Assembly (NCBI GenBank): GCA_907164885.2
Contig: OU015497.1
Coordinates: 72,525,898-72,589,897, forward strand
DNA from: Dolomedes plantarius
Taxonomy: Eukaryota > Arthropoda > Arachnida > Araneae > Dolomedidae
DNA length: 64,000 nt
Reading direction: 5' to 3'
In this document: positions 48,101-60,727 of the stretch, piece by piece
Position numbering within the stretch: position 1 is the first letter of the stretch
Layout: each line of letters begins with the position of its first letter
The notes under the pieces: model-generated
The model's input: only the letters and a program-made list of their open reading frames with translations
Told to the model about the DNA's origin: nothing
The model's database searches: none
Program-made: the position numbers and the translations under genes

Positions 48101-48770
48101 AGGGTGAGCCAAAAGTTCTTAAAAACTTTAAGAATTCATTAAAACGGAAGAAATTATGATAGAGACGTACGGTTTGCAAGAAAATGTCACAAGGAAGTCG
48201 GATTTTGTTTTTAGCAGCAGCAACAAAAAATTAGTTAAAAAGTCATCGGTAGATGGCGCTTACATTCAAGAGATTCAGCAGAATTATGCAAATCAATCTT
48301 GCAATAAAAGACCGTGATGCACGGGGATTCCTCATTTCGCTCTCCGTTGTCAATCTCATGAAATATCCGTGTTAGAAGGCGATGGCCTAGATAACACAGT
48401 TAATCACATGTTCCTATGATCACATGTTCCTATGGATTTCTCATTCGCTTTCGGAATGTTATCATTACACGATCGAGCGTAGTTTGTCAAGCTGTTAATA
48501 TTCACCTTAGTTGTGTCGTACAATGTTCTGGAGGTCATGTTGAACAATTTTTATAGCAAGAATAAATGAATGGAACGTACTGTTGTCATGTTCATTGTAT
48601 TTCGGGTCGTCAGCGCCTTTTACCGGTGACTTTTTTAAAGTAATTTTCATTTTTCTGTTAAAAAAAAATCCGACTTCATTGTGATCCCTTTCTTACAAAC
48701 CGCACTTCTTTATGATAATTTCTTCCTTTTTTATCAATTTTTAAATTTTTACGCACTTTTGGCTCACCCT
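48101..48770 (+). mobile_element. Mariner-like element, internally deleted
   Basis: Inverted ends AGGGTGAGCCAAAAGT and the complement, with further pairing of ACGGTTTGCAAGAAA near the left and TTTCTTACAAACCG near the right. TA precedes the left end. Only the transposase C-terminus survives, near 48490-48557 (+): CQAVNIHLSCVVQCSGGHVE, ending QFL-stop. It starts four bases after MITE copy D ends. Confidence 0.7.
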
Positions 48771-50467
48771 ATATTAAAAAGGCAGAAAAGTATAGAATTC
48801 TTTTCTCTATCAATGCTATTTGGAAAATTTTTAAGATCCTGAACGAGAGATTTTTTAAAATTTGAAATAATTATGGAGGAAGTGATCCAGGAGGGTGTTG
48901 TACTCTCCCTTTAACCCATGACAAGTTTTGAATCCAAGCCCCGAGATCGGAAGTTTTTGTAGAGTGTTACAAAAAGTGCGAGAAAGTTTAACAGAAAATT
49001 CATTGCTTCAGTTAGTTCCCCAAAGTTCTTGATCAAATAAATGAAAGAAGAATTTCATGGCCAATCAAAAACCTTAGCTTGTGACTGTTAACAGATATTT
49101 ACTTGCTGAATTTCTTATTATCTCTCGGCTTGTGGTAAGATGCAGGATGATCTACTAGGATCATCCAACCAGGAATAACTTTTGGACCAGTAAAAGCATT
49201 CTTGACGCCATTATTTTATGTATATCTATTCCAATGATATTCAGACTTTGCTATTAATTACTTGGCCCCATTATTTTCACAGGATGCTTCACAGTCATCT
49301 CAACAGAGTCTTTTTTAAAATTTCATCCCCAGTTGAACTTATTCAAAAGGGGATTAGACCGTAACACTCGATTGATGATTCATAAAGGAAACAAAAGCAA
49401 AAAAAAAAAAACATGAAAAATAAAAATCAAGTTTTTAAACTATTAAATATAAAATAGATAAGTTTGACCCTAAAATATATATCAGCCTACTCTCTATCAG
49501 TCCTTTATAGATCTTACGTTCACGGGCCATTAAAGATGCTTTTTCATTATACTCTGAGCTCGGAAATTTTCTTCTTTAATTGAAAACGAGAGTTATATCG
49601 CTGCTTGACTCTCTGCCGCGCAGTAATAGATGAGTTTTTGATGTCAGATTCTTGTATAATTTTTGCTCAGATTCTCAACGGTGTCTGTTACATCTGATAA
49701 AATTATACCATATCTTTCTTCTGCCTTTAGGTGTTATAATTCTTTAACGTTGATAAATATTTTTGAGGGTATTCTTTCGTGTTAAATTCAAGTTCTTCTT
49801 TTTATCACTTGATTGATGATATTGGAACATTGTAAGATCACGTAATACTCATATGTCATTTGCAGTTATTTTTCTTCAGGCATTTTCTGCTGAGAAATAA
49901 ATCTTGATTTTGCCCTCTTACCAGATGAACAAAGAAATCTAACCGTACCGAACCATGAAAGCAAAAAGTTAATAAACGTTAATAAAATACGCAACTGGCG
50001 GGCATGGTTTAAGTTAACCACACATTAACAAGTATTTATGTAAAATGTAATGAAACTAACAAAACACGAAGAATTCAAAAATGTTAAATACAATAAATAA
50101 GGTTAATATAGCTGAGTGGTAAACACTAGATAAGTCTAAACAAGTTGTTTGCCTTCGGCATTTCCCGTTATATGCTTTAACATTCTTGTCTCTAGAATAT
50201 TAAAAAATATAGTATATTTATAGGTAAAAAATGTTATCAGACAACAATTAAGTTTAATATTCAATTTTTATTTTTATACAGGTTGAATGGTAACCGGTTG
50301 CAAATTCAGATTATAATAAATTTGTAGACCGTAGAATCCCCCCCCCCCAAAAAAAAAAAAAAAAAAAATATATATATTTCAGGTAGTCTCTTCTAATGAA
50401 ACTACCGCGGGTTATTAACGTAGGATTACTTATCATTGCTTACCTCTTTTTATTGGTAATTTTCTGT
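48771..50467. other. No gene recognised
   Basis: AT-rich sequence with homopolymer runs near 50340-50370 (C8, then A19). No convincing open frame. Confidence 0.5.
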
Positions 50468-50471
50468 TTAA

Positions 50472-51171
50472 GGGGGTCCGGGACACATTTAAAAATTTTT
50501 TTTATTTATTGAGTAAAAATTTTGAATTTTTTTGTGATGGTCAACCATATAATTTGTAAACAATATCACATAATAAAATTTCTCAAAAAGTTTTTAAAAA
50601 ATTAAAAAATTAAAAGTTTTTAATAAAAGTGGGGTAATTTAAAATCTTTATAACACGAAATATTATTTGTCGAATTTCAAAATTTTTTTATTTAATTAAA
50701 CATAAATATAAAAGTTTTAATTTTAATTCAGTATTTTTTTAAATATTAATTTTTAAAGAAATCAAAAATATTTAGATTAAAAATTACCAAAAAAAAATGT
50801 AACTTATTTTTAAAAAATCATATTTTCAAAAGTAATATTTTTTTTCAAACTTGCTGAATCAAAATTAAAGTAAAATAGTTGAAAAAGGCACGTTCCAAGT
50901 TTCAACCATTTATCTTTAACGGTTCTTGACTTATAACAATTTAAATACGAGAAATGGGGAAAAAAACCCATCATGCAGAAAAACGCACTTACAGGTTTAA
51001 ACAACGATTGGCTACTATTAGAATGTTGCAAAAAAACATAATAATTTATCCTGTCCTAATTAATATAGAAACATGAGTTAAACGTCATTTTAAGCGTAAA
51101 AGAACAAAAAAAAATTTTAATGTAATAAACAAAATTTCAAAAATTCGAACAATTTTGTGTCCTGGACCCCC
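50472..51171. mobile_element. 700-bp TTAA MITE, copy B
   Basis: TTAA on both sides (50468-50471, 51172-51175), with ends GGGGGTCCGGGACACA and the complement of GGGGGTCCAGGACACA. It is collinear with 29979-30678 and has the same length. Confidence 0.88.
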
Positions 51172-51504
51172 TTAACTGTTTATTGCTACTGGGTTTGGCG
51201 CGCTGCCAAAATTATAACTCGCGACGCCGGATAATTTTTTTCTCTCCGCAGACCGTTATTGAGGAACGTAATCCTACGTTAAACTGGATTAGTCAATAAT
51301 TTACCCCCACTTTCGAGAAAAGCTCTGATCTACATATATTTATTATGATATAAATCTGCAACATTGGGGTTATGTGTTGAAAGGATTACCTTATTACGGG
51401 ATTTTAATAATCGATTTTTTCTCCTTTTAATAATCGAGTAATTCAATAAAACTTTCGAAATTACCCCTTTTTTTAACTTGAATTCAGTGAATTTATAATG
51501 AAAG

Positions 51505-51565
51505 TTCGCCAGGATCGAACCTGCGTTATCAAATTTATGATGGGCGTTCTTGTCAGGCTGAACCG
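51505..51565 (-). mobile_element. tRNA-like SINE fragment
   Basis: A minus-strand B-box, GGTTCGATCCTG, follows CGGTTCAGCCTGACAAGAAC at tRNA-like spacing. The A-box is weak. Confidence 0.3.
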
Positions 51566-51987
51566 ATTATGTGGGGGAAAAGTCGATGATTTTCAATAAC
51601 TTGCCACAAAAATTATCACAAGCTTAACGGGTTTTAACTAGCAGGAAACCTTAAAAATAGTAGTGGTTTATGTCCAAAATAGAATTAAATCGATTGAAGA
51701 GCATAAAATTTTATCCTAAATCTCAGAAAAGAAGTATAAACATTGTGAAAGTGAAATAAAAGAAAATTTCTCTCACATTTTGTGTATTTCTTTGAGAGAA
51801 AATATATTAGATAAAAAGTCTCACGTTATAAAAGCTATTGCTCTGAAATAAGTAAAAACTGAACAGAAAAACACTTTAACCAAGTGCAAAAGCTTGTCTT
51901 TTGATTACGTAACATGGTTCTGAGGAAAATGCTGTTATTAATAGGAATTAAATTTTGATAGTATATATCTATATATATATATCAATA

Positions 51988-52310
<323 letters not shown>

Positions 52311-52319
52311 TACAAACAT

Positions 52320-52700
52320 ATCAATGTATTATAATTGTGTTCAGGCAGACAGAGTTACTAATTCAGTAACAGATTAAAAACAAGCAAAAGAGGAGAAGAG
52401 TTAATGTAATATGAGCAAAATATTGGTCTGCAAAATAGCCGCAGTAATTTGAGAAAAATACTTTGCCGAAATTCCTTTTCACGAAAGATCAATTCGTCGA
52501 TTTGGGATTTTAGGATCAGGAAAACATAGTTTCATTTATGTTGGCTGAAACTTTATCCAATCAATAAAAAAAATCACACTTTCTTGCTTCGATGGGAAAA
52601 ATTTAGCAGGTAAAGAATTTCTGTCGGTGTAGCGTTCAGTATTTTTGGAAGTTGCAGAAGTCTATTAAAATTTTAATGTCGGATATTTTATTTTAATACC
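52320..52700. other. No gene recognised
   Basis: AT-rich single-copy-like sequence. Confidence 0.45.
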
Positions 52701-52704
52701 TTTT

Positions 52705-53020
52705 GGTATTACAGGAACGAAGAAGAAACGCCGCGAATAGAAATATTAATGATTTAATAAACTCGATTTGTTTTCTTTTATTTATTAAAATTTCTCTTTT
52801 CACTTATACTATCGAAAAGAAAATATCTCTCTTGGTTGTTTCTCATTGCTTGTTAACACCGAATCAAGGAAGATGCTTTCTGCATGATAAAGCAGATCAT
52901 AGTTTACTGAAGCAGCAGGTAGTATGCATCTGTTCCGGGTTAATAAAACCACCAGGAAATGTTCTGCTGTTCCGGAAGACGTAACCGGTAAATGTTTAAG
53001 AGCGAGAAAGCAACGAAGCG
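52705..53020 (+). repeat. Dispersed repeat family S, copy 1
   Basis: Shares many segments with 61825-62145: CATTGCTTGTTAACACC (CACTG in copy 2), ATAGTTTACTGAAGCA, ATGCATCTGTTC and AAAACCACCAGGAAA. The class is unknown and the open frame here is not conserved in the other copy. Confidence 0.75.
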
Positions 53021-53666
53021 ATGTTTCTCTGTTTAATTTGCATTATCTACTGCTGCCGGGTTATACCATCAGCCGGTTTAAGTGTTCTGACCATTAGAAC
53101 GACATTTCAGCTAGGACACTAGTATCCGTTCTTTAGTAGAAAATGATAAAGCGCAGGCATAAATGCTGTCGGTGCTTAAACTAGCACAAAACTAGAAGCT
53201 TAATGAAGATATAAGTGATTATATGAAACACATACGAACGAAACAATTAAAAAAATGAACTAATCATCACAGGAAAAATTTTAGGCGATTCGAAATTAAA
53301 ATATAAAATACCGCAAAAGTAATATATTCCTAAGAAATTCATTTATCATCAAGATTCTTGATGTAAATTTTCGTGATGGTTCGGGATATGAACACGAAGC
53401 ATGTATACGATAGGTTTATATCACTGTATGGGAAAAGATGTAAGCAGTCACAAAGATTAACGCATATTGAAACTAAATCATAGGAACTACTTTGATGCAG
53501 TTAACTTAAAACTAATATAATTTAACAAACCTAACGATAAAAAAGATATGACAAGATTGAAAGGATAATATGACACGATAAAGTTACTAAATAAAAGCAG
53601 TCTAAGTAAAGTATCTGTGTCTATTAATGTCTAATACTGTCAGTTTTTTTCTTTTATTTGAAACAA

Positions 53667-53668
<2 letters not shown>

Positions 53669-53720
<52 letters not shown>
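53669..53720. repeat. (TA)n microsatellite
   Basis: TA run abutting the 5' end of an R-family fragment. Confidence 0.95.
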
Positions 53721-53721
<1 letters not shown>

Positions 53722-53852
53722 TAGCTGAAAACCCGCGCTTCGCTACGGAGTACATTCAAATTAAATACAACGGTCAATGTATGCAATTAATGCCAAAAAA
53801 ATAAATATATATATTTATAATAAATGCTACGATCAATGTATACAATTGATGT

Positions 53853-53856
<4 letters not shown>
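53721..53856 (+). repeat. Interspersed repeat family R, copy 4 (5' end only)
   Basis: CTAGCTGAAAACCCGCGCTT, CGCTACGGAGTACATTCAAA and ACGGTCAATGTATGCAATTA match R copy 2. It is cut off by a (TA)n tract. Confidence 0.8.

Positions 53857-53883
<27 letters not shown>
53857..53883. repeat. (TA)n microsatellite
   Basis: Short TA run between two CTAGCTG-starting repeats. Confidence 0.9.
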
Positions 53884-53884
<1 letters not shown>

Positions 53885-54945
53885 CTAGCTGTACCCGTCC
53901 CGGCGATGCTCGGGTAATGTAATTACCAATTTTTTAGTAGCCTTAACCCTTCGTCAATGGGCGTCGCTGTCATCCTTTTCCTCACCACGATACATTATTT
54001 TACCCATATAAATTTAATCCTTTCTGGCACATTTTGGCAAAATTTTTGACATAGGATTACTTAAAACTTTCCACAACAGTCAGCGAGACGAAAAACGTAT
54101 TAATATGTTTATTGTGCTGAAATTCTTTGAAATCTTCATAGATTTTTTCCACAGACACACCACAAATTATATGATATTAACTAAGTGTTGGCCAAAAAAA
54201 TTACGGCATTACTAAATGCGATTTTTTAATCGATTTTCACTGCAACAGTAATCGATATCCTTTAACCACCCAATCCCTCATAGAAAACAAACGCCCCAAC
54301 ACATCACGTGCTTGACGTGAAAAAGTCACGCCTATTTTCACGCGCTTTACCTTCGTCCGGAAATGAAGAACGAAATCTCCAAAATGAGATTTCTCGCAAG
54401 AGTTTCCGAATCATAAAATAAATTATTAAAAAATAACTGCAATTTGTAAATTAATTTTGGTTTTGGCTTTCGAAACTGTGATGTCTAGGGTCTCTGAGAT
54501 AAAAATTTCGTAAAAATGTAACAACATTTACGTATCGATTCGACAATTTGGAAAAAAGTGTCGCGGCCAAAATCGTGTTTTTTCCCGAAAAACGGGTGCG
54601 TACAGGCGATCGAAAAAAAAATCACAATTAATCGATAAATTAAGACAGACAATTTTAATTGTGATTTTCGTATAGTGTCATCTTTCCCGTATAGGCTCGT
54701 CTGAAAAAAAAAATTCTTGGACGGATACGTTAGGATTTACGGAGCTTTTACTCGTCCGGGAGCTCCAAATCGCGACTAAATATTTAATTACGGAAAATCT
54801 AATTAAAAAATCGAAAAAAGGGCTTCGAGGTGCATAATGTGACCTCGGGGGGCATCTTCGTGTCGAATCTCAAGACTGTCCGACCGTCCGTCTTTGCGCC
54901 GTGCCGCGAGCAGACAAAAACTCGGTCACACACACACAGACTTTG

Positions 54946-54948
<3 letters not shown>
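53884..54948 (+). repeat. R-like repeat, second family (about 1.06 kb)
   Basis: Starts CTAGCTGTACCCGTCCCGGC and ends ACACACAGACTTTGCCTTAT before (TA)n. The CTAGCTG start, the GC-rich 5' end and the ACA...ACTTTGCCTTATATA end follow the same plan as family R. The interior differs and has stop codons in all frames. Confidence 0.6.

Positions 54949-55022
<74 letters not shown>
54949..55022. repeat. (TA)n microsatellite
   Basis: About 74 bp of TA. Confidence 0.95.
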
Positions 55023-55024
<2 letters not shown>

Positions 55025-55440
55025 GGGTGAACAGAATTGACTATTCAAGACATGGGGAAACGGATTACGCGAAAAAAAAAGAGTCCCAGATAGCACCGAT
55101 AGGTAGCGCTGTACAACAGGTCATATGCTGAAAAAAACACATTTTAAACACATTGTATTAGAACGTACCAAACATTCATGTGACAAAGACCTTATCGACG
55201 CAATCGAGAGAATACTGCCCAGTATGGTTCCGTTCTTGAAGATGTAAAATCTGCAGTCACTGGACAGCTTGTTCAACTGCAGATCTTAACTGGTCAACTG
55301 AAATGCTTCTTACATGCAGTGATACCTTCTTTCAAGTATGCCAGGTTACCAGACGTCTTCGACAAGCAAGAATTTTTGAGTGTCTCCACAGCCAAGGGGA
55401 CCTGCCCCCCTCCCAAAGAAATAGAAAATGTATTATGAAT
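55023..55440. other. Possible transposon end, unclassified
   Basis: CCGGGTGAACAGAATTG directly after (TA)n looks like a TA-targeting element terminus, but no partner end was found. A short frame (CDKDLIDAIERILPSMVPFL) near 55180-55245 is unrecognised. Confidence 0.25.
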
Positions 55441-55529
55441 ATTGAATTTGAATTATAAATATTTTTATTCGTTCAACTCGACGACCCCCCCCCCCCCCCA
55501 AGATTAAATCCTGGGTGCACCACTCTCTC

Positions 55530-55532
<3 letters not shown>

Positions 55533-55565
<33 letters not shown>
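55533..55565. repeat. (TA)n microsatellite
   Basis: TA run abutting the left end of a pogo-like element. A run of 14 C lies about 35 bp upstream. Confidence 0.93.
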
Positions 55566-55568
<3 letters not shown>

Positions 55569-56538
55569 TAACCACAGCTTATAGTGATCAGTGGTTATAA
55601 GAATCAATATCGCGAAAACAAAAAGAAATGTGTTATTTCCATGTTAAAATTTTCGCTTTAAAGAATCAATCCACCGGTTTTAAGAATCAGTTTACACTCT
55701 TCGCTTTACTTTCGTTTTTCCAAAAAAAGCCACTTAAACTCTCAAAAGGTACAAAGTTATTTCTTTTTTTTAAAAGAAAGATTGATAAGATAGGATGGAA
55801 TATAGTCATAAAATTCATCCCTTTCTTTCGTAGACATAACATAATAGTTTCCCCTTAAACGCTTTAGAACAACACTGTCCTATTAGCTTGACTCGAGGGC
55901 ATCTTTACCCGTCTAGGTCCGATTTCACTTTTCTCTACTGACAAACAAAAATAGGGACTCTTTTTTTCCTACCTCCCACATCCTGGTTGCGGCTTCCTGA
56001 ACCCTGAAACACATAATTTCCGTTCGGCGAAGTGTCCACTATCAGTTAGGCAAACGTGACATTAGTAGATTCAGCACGTCGAACGTATCAAACCAACGAA
56101 CGTAAGCTAGAAGGGGAATCTTCGTCTGAGACAATTAGTATTGAAAGAGGTATAAACAGCCTCCTGAAAACTTCATTACGTCAAACTACCATGGAAAACT
56201 TTTTCTTGCTCCCTTCCTGTAGTTAAAATGTTAAAACTGTTAAGCAGGAGCTGGTATGTTGTAACAAATATTGGATTTGTTTTCTTCTCTTACTATAATC
56301 ATGTGTATCTACTTATAGGTCTAGAAATTAAGTTGTATTTTTAAAATTATAAAAAATAATTTTAATAAAAGATAATTAACGTAAATTAAAGAGTATTTTA
56401 TGGTAAATTACCTCATAATGTATATATACGTGTTTGTGTGTGTGCCTGTCCAAAAACCTAAATTTCGGCTATAAGAATCAACCGCTTATAAGAATCAAAA
56501 ACAGTAATAACAAACGTGATTCTTATAAGCGGAAATCA

Positions 56539-56541
<3 letters not shown>
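55566..56541. mobile_element. Pogo-like non-autonomous element, CAGTGATTTCCGCTTATAAG type
   Basis: Left end CAGTAACCACAGCTTATAG and right end the complement of CAGTGATTTCCGCTTATAAG, with TA on both sides, 976 bp. Short TTATAAGAATCA-like motifs repeat near both ends (for example near 55600, 55675, 56470 and 56490). No transposase is seen inside. Confidence 0.75.

Positions 56542-56621
<80 letters not shown>
56542..56621. repeat. (TA)n microsatellite
   Basis: TA run abutting the right end of the pogo-like element. Confidence 0.95.
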
Positions 56622-56624
<3 letters not shown>

Positions 56625-58025
56625 TCAACTATCTTATTTCGAAGACATTTCGCAAATATGTGTAAAAAAGTTCCCGGAAGAAACTAGTAATTTTCATGAG
56701 ACTAATATAATTTCCCTTTAATCTGATTAAAGAAATGTAATAACTTTCCTACCACCTGTTTTACTGAAGCTGCAGATATCTCGTAAGCATATCTTTATTA
56801 CAGGTCGTAGATTTATCCTACTAAATTTATGGTACGAGAAACTTTGTTTATTTTCCCAGCTATATTGACTTCTAGGGGAACAAAGCCATCCGAATCTATT
56901 CAGGAAAGTAATGTCTTTCTAAATTTGGAATCAGATATTTCATAATGATTACTTATTTCTGAATTGCCATGGCGGCTTATGGATTACTGGGTTCATTAAG
57001 TCACAATACATATTTCGAAATTCGGACTTCAATTTTGAAGACAGTTGTAATATGCGTGGAACTCAGATATACGTCTAGTATATTTGCCACTTCTCAAACT
57101 AAGGAAATTGTTTAATTTTGGTTAATACGAATGGAATTTTGTTACTTATGTTATCTCGTATGCTTTGAAGTAGATATAAATCATATAATCAAAGCATTTA
57201 TTTTTAAGCAATTCAGTTTTGTTTTTCCAAAGTGAACTTAATTATGTTATATTTTGATAGCATGAAAATTAATTAGAGCTAAAAAGAGCACAGATTTAAG
57301 TTAATATTATAAAATAGAGTACTAAAAATTAAAAAGAAATTCGACACCAAAATTATTTCTTTGCGATTTTTTAAAATAAAAGTATTAATTAATTTCAAAA
57401 AGAAAAATTCTAGGAAAAATTGGCATCCAATGTTAATAAAATTTTTTTTAATACTATTTACTTGTTATTATCAAACTACGTTTAGCAGTCATTATTTAAT
57501 ATTAATAAATCAAATATTAATGTTTTCATAATAATACATAATCAACTATGTAGTGAAGTTGATAAGAATCTTCCATCAAAGTCAGCTATTAATTTCTATT
57601 ATTAACTTTGGGTTAATACTAAACCTAAAATTTAAACCATTGTGAGACTTAGTGCGTAGTATAAAGTACTGAGACCTACGACAGATAGAAACAATTTTTA
57701 CGATACACCAGTGACTTAAAAGAGATTAATAAAGAACAGTGCGTTTACTGTTATATTTTTGAAAAAGAAGATTAAATTGTTTACATCTTTTTTACATCTT
57801 TACATCTTTACAAGTTTTACATCTTTACCCAAGGAAATGTATCCCAAGAAAGTGTAAGGGGTCACAGTGTAACGGGTTATTGGGCAAAGAATATCTTCAA
57901 AGTTCCACCTTTAGTTATGGGAAAGGAAACGCATATAAAATTTAAAGATCTTTTGGGTTGACAACGCATGGGGAACAAAAGTGTTGTGATGCAAAATGAT
58001 GAACTCAGCCTAATGGTTTAAAACA
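56622..58025. other. No gene recognised
   Basis: AT-rich. A small tandem of TTTACATCTT units occurs near 57780-57830. Confidence 0.5.
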
Positions 58026-58026
58026 T

Positions 58027-58508
58027 GAGTGTCCAACGTTTTGGTTTGCCTTGGCCACACTGTGGAAAGAGGAATTGTCTTGGGCTCCGCATAATAAATA
58101 TAATAGCCTTAATACTTAACATAACTCCTTTTAATTTTTCAAAAAGATATTTACTATAACAACAAAAAAAATTAAGGCAGCATAAACATTAAGTTAGTGG
58201 GATATTTGATCTTGTTTTTATGAAACTAATGCACCCATGTCTAGTTCGATGGAACAGGTTGCGATTCTCCTCGTGGTTGGAGGTGGTGAGTTCTTTAGGT
58301 GCCCATTAGAGATTTTTCATCTGATTTTACTCTTCGTGTTCTTCATAGTCAAAAACGGTTGTTTGCAAAGAAAAGTAGTGCCAAACATAGATGACATGAA
58401 TAAGGTGCAATTGTAGGCGAGAGATATTTTTTCTGTGAAAAGATAGGTTTCATGAAATTTAGGATATTCAGGGGCCTCAATACTAGCTGTCCAGGGTCGC
58501 GGGTTGGA
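58027..58508. mobile_element. hAT-like non-autonomous element
   Basis: The left end GAGTGTCCAACGTTTTGG...TTGGCCACACTGTGG and the right end GGGTCGCGGGTTGGACAGGCC pair through TGTCCAAC/GTTGGACA. The paired GGCC/CCGC-rich termini are typical of hAT (Charlie-type) elements. The internal sequence is noncoding. The outer target duplication is unclear. Confidence 0.55.
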
Positions 58509-58810
58509 CAGGCCAGGTAATAAAAGAACTCTAGTCTCAGGTTTGAAAGAATATTATTTAGCTGCAATTTACAAGACGATTTTCTTTCAATGGTGGTGTG
58601 ATGATTTTAAAACGATTCGATTAGTGTTTGAGATATCACAGTGATATTTGGAAAAGAATGTGATAAGTTGCTTCGAAAGAAATCGATCGATAACACAGGC
58701 GTACGAAAAAGGACTTTTTGAAAACTTTTTTAACATTATTAGGTACAAACTTAGTAATAACTTAGAACAAACAAGTATAAACATGAAAATACCTTTTTAT
58801 TACATAGATT

Positions 58811-59560
58811 TTATGTGTGCTTTGGCTTATATTTCCTTTCCCTCTTCTCCTTAAAGCTCCTAATATTGCTTTTTCGCCTTTGAATCGCTTGCTCAACTTC
58901 TCGGTGAAGTGAACAACAGTAGTCTCTCTTTCTATTGGTATTCCAGTGGCCCTGATACCGTCTTTCCATCAATTTAACATCTTAATGAAACCGCTCACCT
59001 CGCTCCTCACTGACATCACACAAATTATCTGGGAAAAAATCAAGGTGACTGTTTAAAAAAATGAATCTTGAGGCTCATCAAACAGCCTAACTTTTTGAAC
59101 TTTTTCAGCATGTTGGATACAATAGAAATATAATGTGGGTCCTTATTATTGCCCAAGAACTTGGTCACAATCTGTTTGAATTATACAAGCCTCCCTCTTT
59201 TTTAAAGTCATTTTTGACTCAAAGTTGGGATCGAATATCATTTTTCGGATGTCAGGCACAACAAACACGCCTTCTTCCAATTTTGCTTCTGATAGATGAG
59301 GAAACTTCTCGCAGAGATACTTGAAACATCTCCATCTTTGGGTAAGGCTTTCACAAACTGTTTCATTAGGCTTAATTTTATGTTTAGAGGTGGCAGCAGA
59401 ATGTTTTCCGGTCCACGAGGTTCTTGCGCAGAATGTTCTTCTCTCCAGGCTTTAAAGATTTTCTTACAGGCCAGATTTTTCTCGACCATTGTTGATCCCT
59501 TGTCCTACCGTCGCATTCACATAAGAAACATGGGAATTTGGTAAAGCCACATTGCTGGCG
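58811..59560 (-). pseudogene. Decayed copy of a dispersed arthropod protein of unknown function
   Basis: Minus-strand frames, joined by several frame changes, read FPCFLCECDGRTRDQQW, then ILLPPLNIKLSLMKQFVKAL, then FLGNNKDPHYISIVSNMLKK. They continue through HLDFFPDNLCDVSEERGERF and MERRYQGHWNTNRKRDYC, ending at a TAA at 58811. At least two frameshifts and one in-frame stop (right after GERFH) are present, and no introns. From memory, proteins with CFLC..., LLPPLHIKLGLMK and SEEQGERFHQD...RYQG motifs occur in many copies in arthropod genomes as uncharacterised proteins, which suggests a transposon-borne gene. The upstream part beyond 59560 is too diverged to follow. Confidence 0.75.
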
Positions 59561-60050
59561 GTTAGGTTATGGCGTTGAATTCGCTAAAAATGTCATTTCT
59601 TTAAATATTGAGTGTTGCAATGTGAAAAAATGGTGGATGATACGGCTTTTTTATTGTCATATTCGGTTTCAGCACACTAAAAACCACAAGAATAAGGCAA
59701 ATTTATTCAAAAAGTTATTTCATCGTTGGCCTGTGCAATTGATGTTTCTGGAGTATGTCGAGATGCATTTTCGAGGAAATTAAAAAGCAGAAAATTACAG
59801 CAGTGAACGCCCCAGGAATTAAGCCTCACTAATGGACCTTATATGTGAAAAACTGGTAAGAAAAAATAAACGAATAAAAGGTTCATGGTATCTTTCTCTT
59901 TTTTTTATAAATTAAATTACGCCCTATAATCATAGAATTAATAGAGCAACTAACAAATGGTCAATAAACAATGCTACAAGGTAACGAACGAATACATTTT
60001 CTTCATTACACTGGACTGCCAAAATTATGCTGAAATGCCCTGAACTACAC

Positions 60051-60595
60051 TGTCGTGAACCCTCTTTCTTACACCGGTTCACTTAGGTTCTTTTTCTCTG
60101 TGGCATAGGGACAAATGAGGTAGTGAAAAATGAGTCGTCACTGAACAAGACGAACATAAATTTATTTACAGATTTAACATTTTAACAGTTTCACACATAA
60201 CATAACAATTGAAGAAAACTCTGCACGAGGTGGGCAAGCCTGCAATTTCTTACTAGACCTCGGCTATCCTACACTCTAATCAAGCTATCGATCAATTAAT
60301 TAAGTGGAGGCGAGACGAGCCTGCTTTTATCTTGCCAGGCCTCCTGAAACTACTCTCAGAGATTCTCTTTCTCTATCTTATTCTAATTACCAAGTAATTA
60401 CTTAACCAGAGGTGAGACGAGCCTTCTTAAATCTCGCCAAACCTCCGTTCCCTACCAGAGACGCTCTCCGTCTGTCTCTTTTCTTATACTGACTCCCCGC
60501 GATCCACAGCACCCCTCTTGGGTTCAACGCCCCCGCAGCCAATCCTCTGATTGGTAGAGGGGTAGGGGAATCACGGGGCACAACATTTTCGCTTT
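60051..60595 (-). mobile_element. Solo LTR, reverse strand
   Basis: On the minus strand the block runs from TGTTGTGCCCCGTG to GGTTCACGACA (TG...CA, with TGT(T/C)GTG inverted ends), 545 bp. It contains a CCAATC/GATTGG palindrome, a TATA-like AGTATAAGA about 70 bp downstream of it, and AATAAATTTATG near the 3' end. This is a complete U3-R-U5 layout. No internal retrotransposon sequence or matching target duplication is seen. Confidence 0.65.
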
Positions 60596-60727
60596 AACCA
60601 GCGCTACGTTTCAAACATTACACTACAAACACGTCACATGGTTCTTTAAGTTTTTTTTAAATGCGGAGGCACTTTGTCGTGAGACATTCGCCTTTCGTTA
60701 TTAACCGCGATTTGCTGGCTACTTTAT

